Below, piece by piece: positions 15,272 to 19,953 of a stretch of 19,953 nucleotides of DNA (position 1 is its first letter; each line of letters begins with the position of its first letter). The position numbers and the translations under genes are program-made. Source of the stretch: Flavobacteriales bacterium UBA3364 (GTDB taxonomy: Bacteria > Bacteroidota > Bacteroidia > Flavobacteriales_F > PHOS-HE28); the NCBI GenBank assembly GCA_002360495.1, contig DEQO01000054.1:1-19953 (forward strand), in the 5' to 3' direction. The notes below the pieces were generated by a model, which did not search any database, was not told the origin of the DNA, and saw nothing but the letters and a program-made list of their open reading frames with translations.

Positions 15272-15928
15272 ATGGGCCTTACGAAAGAGCAAATGGCGCA
15301 ACGTATTGCGCGCGAGTTGAAGGACGGCTACTACGTGAACCTGGGTATCGGTATCCCCACCTTGGTGGCGAACTATGTGCCCAAAGGGATCAACGTCGTG
15401 TTCCAAAGCGAGAACGGGATACTGGGCATGGGGCCGTTCCCTTTTGAAGGAGAAGAGGATGCCGATCTGATCAATGCCGGCAAACAGACAGTGACACTGC
15501 TCAATGGCAGCAGCATCTTCGATAGCAGCACCAGCTTCGCCATGATCCGCGGGCAGCACGTGCAACTCACCGTGCTCGGGGCCATGGAAGTGACCGATAC
15601 AGGTGACATCGCCAACTGGAAGATCCCGGGCAAGATGGTGAAGGGCATGGGCGGAGCCATGGACCTTGTCGCCAGTGCCGACAATATCATCGTCGTGATG
15701 CTGCACACCAACAAGGCCGGTGAAAGCAAGCTCTTGAAGAAGTGTACGTTGCCGCTCACCGGTGTGGGCTGTGTGAAGAAGATCGTGAGCGACCTCGGTG
15801 TGTTCGACGTGACCCCGGAGGGATTCAAACTGATCGAACGAGCACCGGGGGTCAGTGTGGAGGAGATCAGATCCAAGACGGAAGGGCGGCTTGTGGTAGG
15901 TGAGGACGTGAAGGAGATGAGCATTTGA
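15272..15928 (+). CDS. scoB: 3-oxoacid CoA-transferase subunit B
   Basis: Beta subunit, which carries the catalytic glutamate that forms the enzyme-CoA thioester. 218 residues. NLGIGIPTLVANYV (23-36) precedes signature 2, FQSENGILGMGP, with catalytic Glu 47. The later stretch DIANWKIPGKMVKGMGGAMD (the 110-130 region) is typical of subunit B. It follows scoA after 2 bases and needs it to form the active heteromer. A GGGCCC-based stem lies 4 bases after the stop. Nothing unusual. Confidence 0.95.
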   Translation: MGLTKEQMAQRIARELKDGYYVNLGIGIPTLVANYVPKGINVVFQSENGILGMGPFPFEGEEDADLINAGKQTVTLLNGSSIFDSSTSFAMIRGQHVQLTVLGAMEVTDTGDIANWKIPGKMVKGMGGAMDLVASADNIIVVMLHTNKAGESKLLKKCTLPLTGVGCVKKIVSDLGVFDVTPEGFKLIERAPGVSVEEIRSKTEGRLVVGEDVKEMSI

Positions 15929-15932
15929 GAAC

Positions 15933-15947
15933 GGGCCCACGGGGCCC
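15933..15947 (+). terminator. Short GC hairpin after scoB
   Basis: Two GGGCCC hexamers separated by ACG can pair as a 6-bp stem, 4 bases after the scoB stop and 15 bases before the next gene's GTG. There is no T tract; it may end scoAB transcription only partly. Confidence 0.35.
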
Positions 15948-15962
15948 ACTACAGGACGTTAA

Positions 15963-17288
15963 GTGACCAAAGCACCTGACTCCGCTCCAATAGCCCCGAG
16001 CCGACCGATCATCCTGGCCTGGGTGGGGGCCTTCCTCTTCTTTGCCTGGGCCTCCGTCGACTATAACAACAAGATCTTCTTGGACAACTGGCATTCGGAT
16101 CTTCGGGCCGATGCTGGAGGCTATTACAGCTATCTCCCCGGATTCTTCCACCATGGATTCCGAGCGAACATGGTAAGTGATAGCATGGTTTTCAAAGGTG
16201 GCGACGGCTTCCGCCTGGATCGCGAGAAGGATCGCATCGTGACCAAGTATACCTGTGGTACGGCTGTACTGCAGCTGCCGTTCTTCCTGGTGGCCGAGTC
16301 GATCGAGGGTTTCGGCGCCACGGATGGTTGGAGCAGGACGCACCACCGTGCGATCGAGATCGCGGGGATCCTCTATTGGACCCTTGGTTTGTTCTTCCTC
16401 TTTCTCACGCTGCAACGGTGGTGGCCGGAGACATGGGGCCTCGCTCTATTGGTGGTGGGCTGTGTGGCGTTCGGCACCAACTCGTTCTACTACGCGTTCC
16501 GGTCCCCCGGATATTGCCATGTGTATGCCTTTTTCCTGGTGGCCCTTTCCATGTATGCGCTGCACGCGGATGGCAGTGCCCCGATGCGGCGTTCCATGCG
16601 CTGGCTTTTCATGATCGCCAATGCGCTTATCGTCCTTGTCCGACCCGTGGACGTTCTCGCGGTGCTCGCCTTGTACGGCTTGCTCTTCATGACGCATCCG
16701 GCCTTGCTCCGATGGAAGCGGCTCTATGTCGAACAGTTCGTCATTGGCGCGGTTGTGGTGTTCCCGCAATTGCTCTACTGGAAATTCGTGCATGGTCAGT
16801 GGGTGGTATACTCCTATGGGGAGGAGGGATTCAGGCATTGGGCGGCACCGATGTGGAAGGAAGTGCTGATGTCGCCCATGAACGGACTGTTACCGAACGC
16901 GCCGATGTTCTTTCTGCTCCCGCTCGCGATCGGAGCGTTGTTCTTGGTGCGGAGGTCTGCTATGGCATGGTTGCTTCTGGCGCTGTTCTCCGCAGTGGTC
17001 TATACCTGTTCGGCCTGGCATGCCTGGCATTTTGGATGCAGTTATGGGCAACGGCCCATGGTGGAGTACGTTCCGTTCCTTGCTTTGGGACTTTGGGCCT
17101 TGTTCGTCACGCTCAAGCAGCGATGGCCGGCGATCCTGCATGGCGCCCTTCCGTTATTGACCCTGCTCTGCTTTCTCCATTACCGCGCGATGCTCCACTA
17201 CGATGTCTGCTACCGGGGAGGGGAGTGGGATTGGGCGCCCTACGGTCGAAACCTGATCGAAGCCATTTTCGGGAAGATCCCGTTCTGA
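15963..17288 (+). CDS. Polytopic membrane protein, GT-C glycosyltransferase-like
   Basis: A 441-residue inner-membrane protein with about ten hydrophobic segments (for example 15-31, 131-150, 157-173, 183-200, 213-243, 256-275, 313-329, 334-351, 369-384, 391-407). After the first segment comes a long outside loop with RADAGGYYSYLPG (48-60). An acidic residue in this loop followed by aromatic residues (here D50) is the hallmark position of GT-C enzymes, which use polyprenyl-phosphate sugars. No named family is certain. The start is GTG 15963; no ATG is available before the first membrane segment. It follows scoB by 34 bases but is functionally unrelated, and pairs better with the two glycosyltransferase genes downstream. 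A second, unrelated open frame from 16328 overlaps it and is not real. Confidence 0.82.
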   Translation: MTKAPDSAPIAPSRPIILAWVGAFLFFAWASVDYNNKIFLDNWHSDLRADAGGYYSYLPGFFHHGFRANMVSDSMVFKGGDGFRLDREKDRIVTKYTCGTAVLQLPFFLVAESIEGFGATDGWSRTHHRAIEIAGILYWTLGLFFLFLTLQRWWPETWGLALLVVGCVAFGTNSFYYAFRSPGYCHVYAFFLVALSMYALHADGSAPMRRSMRWLFMIANALIVLVRPVDVLAVLALYGLLFMTHPALLRWKRLYVEQFVIGAVVVFPQLLYWKFVHGQWVVYSYGEEGFRHWAAPMWKEVLMSPMNGLLPNAPMFFLLPLAIGALFLVRRSAMAWLLLALFSAVVYTCSAWHAWHFGCSYGQRPMVEYVPFLALGLWALFVTLKQRWPAILHGALPLLTLLCFLHYRAMLHYDVCYRGGEWDWAPYGRNLIEAIFGKIPF

Positions 17289-17334
17289 ACCGGCTGCCCA
17301 GCGGAGGCCGCTCCTTGACCGTGGAGGACCGTCC

Positions 17335-17360
17335 TCACAAGGGCAATGCTCTCCTTGTGA
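17335..17360 (+). terminator. Perfect 8-bp hairpin overlapping a promoter
   Basis: TCACAAGG and CCTTGTGA flank a 10-base loop, 46 bases after the stop of the preceding gene. The right arm covers the TTG proposed as the -33 element of the next gene, so this may be an operator as well as, or instead of, a terminator. No T tract follows. Confidence 0.35.
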
Positions 17361-17386
17361 TCGAGGAATGGCGGCACCTATCTTCG
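17355..17386 (+). promoter_or_regulatory. Candidate promoter TTG-N21-TATCTTCG
   Basis: TATCTTCG at 17379-17386 with TTG at 17355-17357, spaced 21 bases apart, exactly as in the candidate lipoprotein promoter at 5383-5414. The ATG at 17438 follows after 51 bases. The remaining 149-base gap shows no gene. Confidence 0.5.
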
Positions 17387-17437
17387 CGGGCCGTTCATTG
17401 TGCGCGTGATAGCGACCATTACCCCTCGGGCCAGTCC

Positions 17438-19483
17438 ATGAACGCCTTGCGCCGCTTGTATCGGATCCTCGGCGGCCGCTGGCTGTTCATTGCCGGCTTC
17501 GCCTTGTTCTGCGCGCTGTATGAGTACGGCCGGGTGCTGCATCTGCGCCCGTTACCCATGCACATCTGGCGACAAGGTGATTGCTTATCACTGACATGGA
17601 ACTATTACACCGGAGAAGCCACGTTCGGCAGTCCCGTGGTCCACGCGCGCATAGCGGACGGTGGATCGAGCGGCAAGAGCGCCGGCGAGTTCCCGATCCT
17701 CTATTGGACCATGGGCCAGATCTGGAAAGTCACCGGGCCCAGCGAGTTCGTCTACCGGGCCTTCGGTTTGCTCTTCCATTTCCTTGCCTCCTACCTGTTG
17801 TTCCTCACGCTACGAAGGATCCTCAAAAGCGACTTCTGGTCGATCGGCGTTGCCCTCCTTCTGTTCACGTCACCGGTCCTCCTCTATTACAGCATCGGCT
17901 TCCTGACGGATGTTCCGGCATTCGACCTTGCCCTGATCGGCTGGTACTTTTTCGTGCGGCATGCAGAGGACGGATCAAAGCGATGGTGGGTCCTTGCGAT
18001 CTTCTCCTTTACGCTGGCCACCCTGTTGAAAGTGACTGCGGGGATGAGCCTGGTCGCCCTTCTGGCCTTGTTCGCGCTTGCAACACTGCGGCCCTCACTG
18101 CTTGGAGAGCTCCGCAAGGCATTCCCGGCCGCCGGTTTTGGATGGGCTGTCGTGGCGCTCGCCCTTAGCGGTGTCGCGGCCTGGTATGTGCATGCTGAAC
18201 GGTTCAACAACCTCCACAACGGGCGCTACACCTTCAACAACCTTTGGCCCATTTGGGAGATGAACACGGAGGAGATCGATCGTGCCGTGAACTTTGCCAA
18301 GACCATTCTCGTCTTCCAGATCTTCGACACGTCGGTACTCGTGGTGATCGGGCTGGCCATTGTCCTGCTCCTGCTGCATGTGCGCCAGCTGCCATTGCCG
18401 GTCGCCTTGCTCAATGGCATGCTGCTTCTGGGTACCATCATCTACACCCTGTGCTGGTTCCACGCCGTTGATGGACACGATTACTATTTCATCAATCCGA
18501 TCATCACACTTCTGGTGCCACTTGTCACATGGTTGTGGTGGTTGCGTAGGACGCACCCGGAGATCTTCAATGCCCGATGGGTACGGTGGGCCTTCATCCT
18601 TTTCCTCGGCTACAATGCTGCCTATGCGAGGAACAACCTGATCATGCGGAGCAACCCGACCAGCCAGATGGATCGCAAGGACCTGCTGCCCACCTACCAT
18701 TGCGAGGAACCGGCATTCTGGAACTCGATGGTCAACCCTGTTTGGGAACCGCTGTGGACCATTGCACCGTACCTGCGCTCGATCGGTGTGCAGCCACAGG
18801 ACCTGGTGATGTCGCCTGATGATTACACCATCAACACATCGCTCTACCTGATGCATCAGCCGGGGTTCACGGAGTACGGGTACAACATGGAGGAGGCCGC
18901 CACCTTCGAGCGTTGTATAAGCCTCGGAGCGCAGTACGTGGTCGTCGTCGATGAGCGCTGGTTGAACAAGGAAGTCCTGCAACCGTACTTCACACGCCCG
19001 ATCGGTCAGCACGGCAGGGCCCGTGTGTACGACCTCCTCCATCGGGAGACACGGGTCGATACGGCGTTCGTCTATCGGCAAATGGCGGGCGTCCCGATCC
19101 CCGTGTTGCACCGGTCGAATGCGACGGTATGTGAGGGCTCCAATGGTTGGTGTTTTGCAAGTGATGCCTTTCCGCTGGAGATCGATGGCCTGCCGCTGGA
19201 GGCCAACGGCCTGCGGTATGCCGACGTGGAAGTACGGGGCACGATCCACTGGGAGGGCGGTTATTCGGGTGGTGGTATCCTGGCCTTGGCGGAGAACGAC
19301 AGCACCGGTCAACTCGGTCAACTGAACAAGGACCTGCCGGAGGGGCCGTTCGCGTTGGAGTTCAGGGTGCCGGCGCGGACCAAAGGAGTGCACCGCAAAC
19401 TCTATTTCTGGAATACCACGGGGTCGTCCTTCCGTCTTGAGGGTCTGGAGGTCGTGGTGAAGCACCATCTGGCGGTGCCTTAG
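17438..19483 (+). CDS. GT-C (GT39/ArnT-like) membrane glycosyltransferase with C-terminal soluble domain
   Basis: A 681-residue protein. After membrane segment 1 (about 15-31) comes MHIWRQGDCLSL (41-52); WRQGD with an acidic residue (D48) is the conserved first-loop motif of GT39-type enzymes that transfer sugars from polyprenyl phosphate. About ten more membrane segments follow, the last near 382-396. Residues 400-681 are soluble and beta-rich, probably periplasmic, and may be a substrate- or carbohydrate-binding module. The frame is open back to 16328, but that part lies over the preceding gene in another frame with non-membrane composition; ATG 17438, just after a promoter box and before the first hydrophobic segment, is the real start. 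Acceptor and sugar are unknown (lipid A, glycan or protein are all possible). Confidence 0.85.
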   Translation: MNALRRLYRILGGRWLFIAGFALFCALYEYGRVLHLRPLPMHIWRQGDCLSLTWNYYTGEATFGSPVVHARIADGGSSGKSAGEFPILYWTMGQIWKVTGPSEFVYRAFGLLFHFLASYLLFLTLRRILKSDFWSIGVALLLFTSPVLLYYSIGFLTDVPAFDLALIGWYFFVRHAEDGSKRWWVLAIFSFTLATLLKVTAGMSLVALLALFALATLRPSLLGELRKAFPAAGFGWAVVALALSGVAAWYVHAERFNNLHNGRYTFNNLWPIWEMNTEEIDRAVNFAKTILVFQIFDTSVLVVIGLAIVLLLLHVRQLPLPVALLNGMLLLGTIIYTLCWFHAVDGHDYYFINPIITLLVPLVTWLWWLRRTHPEIFNARWVRWAFILFLGYNAAYARNNLIMRSNPTSQMDRKDLLPTYHCEEPAFWNSMVNPVWEPLWTIAPYLRSIGVQPQDLVMSPDDYTINTSLYLMHQPGFTEYGYNMEEAATFERCISLGAQYVVVVDERWLNKEVLQPYFTRPIGQHGRARVYDLLHRETRVDTAFVYRQMAGVPIPVLHRSNATVCEGSNGWCFASDAFPLEIDGLPLEANGLRYADVEVRGTIHWEGGYSGGGILALAENDSTGQLGQLNKDLPEGPFALEFRVPARTKGVHRKLYFWNTTGSSFRLEGLEVVVKHHLAVP

Positions 19484-19529
19484 ATCGCGAGCAGGCTCTT
19501 GGCGGACCGTCGGGCCGGGCCGTAGCTTC

Positions 19530-19537
19530 TATCTTCG
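19530..19537 (+). promoter_or_regulatory. TATCTTCG box before the GT2 gene
   Basis: Fourth copy of the octamer, 9 bases before ATG 19547. The transcript would start only a few bases before the start codon or at it. Confidence 0.5.
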
Positions 19538-19546
19538 CCGCCGTTC

Positions 19547-19953
19547 ATGGCCGTACACACACTTTCCATCATCATTCCCGCCTACAACGAGGAGCGGACG
19601 ATCCATCTCATCCTCGACAAGGTGCGCGATGTGACCTTGCGGGACGGCATCCGCAAGGAGGTGATCATCGTGAACGATGGTTCCAAGGATGGCACGGTGC
19701 AGGCTATCGAACGATACATGGCCGCCAACCCTTCCATGGGGATCCGCTTCCACCAGCAGCCGCGCAACATGGGCAAGGGAGCAGCGATCCACAAGGGGAT
19801 CGAACTGGCCACGGGTGATTACCTGATCGTGCAGGACGCTGATCTCGAATATGATCCGCGCGAGTACAATGATCTGTTGCGTCCAGTGACAGAGGGCTTC
19901 GCCGACGTGGTCTTCGGTTCCCGTTTCATGGGCCACCACCCGCACCGCATCCT
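19547..19953 (+). CDS. Family 2 glycosyltransferase, DPM/polyprenyl-phosphate sugar type, 3' end cut off
   Basis: The first 135 codons of a GT-A fold glycosyltransferase; the frame is open to the window edge. SIIIPAYNEERTI (7-19) is the nucleotide-sugar binding strand, IVNDGSKDGT (41-50) the second motif, NMGKGAAIHKGI (74-85) and VQDADLEYDP (95-104) the DxD metal site, followed by VVFGSRFMGH. This pattern is that of dolichyl/polyprenyl-phosphate mannose or glucose synthases (DPM1-like, GtrB-like), which make lipid-linked sugar donors at the cytoplasmic face. It would supply the donor used by the two GT-C-like proteins just upstream; that link is inference from neighbourhood. Whether membrane segments follow the catalytic domain cannot be seen. 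Confidence 0.9.
   Translation, partial: MAVHTLSIIIPAYNEERTIHLILDKVRDVTLRDGIRKEVIIVNDGSKDGTVQAIERYMAANPSMGIRFHQQPRNMGKGAAIHKGIELATGDYLIVQDADLEYDPREYNDLLRPVTEGFADVVFGSRFMGHHPHRI

Noticed and set aside
16328..17437. A 1051-residue open frame beginning at 16328
   Set aside because: Its first 370 residues lie over the 15963-17288 membrane protein gene in another frame, with composition unlike a membrane protein. The real gene starts at ATG 17438, after a promoter box and before its first hydrophobic segment.
18095..19468. Long antisense open frames, e.g. 457 codons at 18095-19468, 417 at 9828-11081, 388 at 12605-13771, 343 at 8733-9764, 325 at 483-1460, and 422 on the plus strand at 3548-4816
   Set aside because: All are mirror images of well-supported genes. 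High GC with strong third-position bias keeps antisense frames open; their products are His/Arg/Leu-rich without recognisable domains.
1..19953. CRISPR array, insertion sequence, prophage, toxin-antitoxin pair or anti-phage system
   Set aside because: No regularly spaced repeats, terminal inverted repeats, transposase, integrase, or defence-type domains were seen. The gene content is core metabolism, replication, envelope and glycosylation.

Overview
This window looks like chromosomal DNA from a high-GC member of the Bacteroidota, most likely Flavobacteriales or a close relative. The evidence is a GldH-type gliding lipoprotein, a RicT/PSP1 protein with the Cys-rich N-terminus usual in this phylum, a PheS carrying a CxxC-x4-CxxC insert, a cold-shock-domain protein with a long charged N-terminal extension, and Bacteroidota-type -7 promoter boxes (TAnnTTTG and a TAnnTTCG variant) with few Shine-Dalgarno sequences. 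The genus cannot be fixed from the sequence alone. I saw no tRNA, rRNA, CRISPR array, insertion sequence or phage gene. The content is mostly housekeeping plus a surface-glycan module at the right end.

Layout from left to right. A pyruvate kinase gene enters from the left edge (1-1403). An unassigned SAM-dependent methyltransferase follows (1585-2355). On the minus strand a tight operon reads leftward from about 5450: a secreted cyclophilin-type peptidyl-prolyl isomerase, pheS, and a geranylgeranyl-reductase-family FAD enzyme. The first two genes overlap by ATGA. Diverging rightward from the same 60-base region is a small lipoprotein gene, which meets a conserved uncharacterised gene (minus) tail to tail. 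Next come a CvpA-family membrane protein (plus), a cold-shock-domain protein (minus, TTG start) and pgk (minus).

From 8700 rightward everything is on the plus strand. The first four are holB (DNA polymerase III delta prime), ricT, gldH (GTGA overlap with ricT) and a class A penicillin-binding protein; this order is familiar from Bacteroidota. They are followed by the two subunits of a 3-oxoacid CoA-transferase. Then come two large polytopic membrane proteins resembling GT-C (lipid-linked sugar) glycosyltransferases, and the first 135 codons of a DPM-like GT2 glycosyltransferase that runs off the right edge. The last three genes could work together: a GT2 enzyme makes polyprenyl-phosphate-sugar and GT-C enzymes transfer the sugar on the periplasmic side. 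This is inference.

The strongest non-gene signal is the octamer TATCTTCG. By eye it occurs four times, always on the coding strand 9 to 51 bases before a gene start. Relatives (TAATTTCG, TATTTTCG, TATCTTTA) precede other genes. I read it as the -7 promoter box of this lineage. No clearly novel multi-gene system is evident. The most unusual protein feature is a four-cysteine, zinc-ribbon-like insertion inside the penicillin-binding protein.
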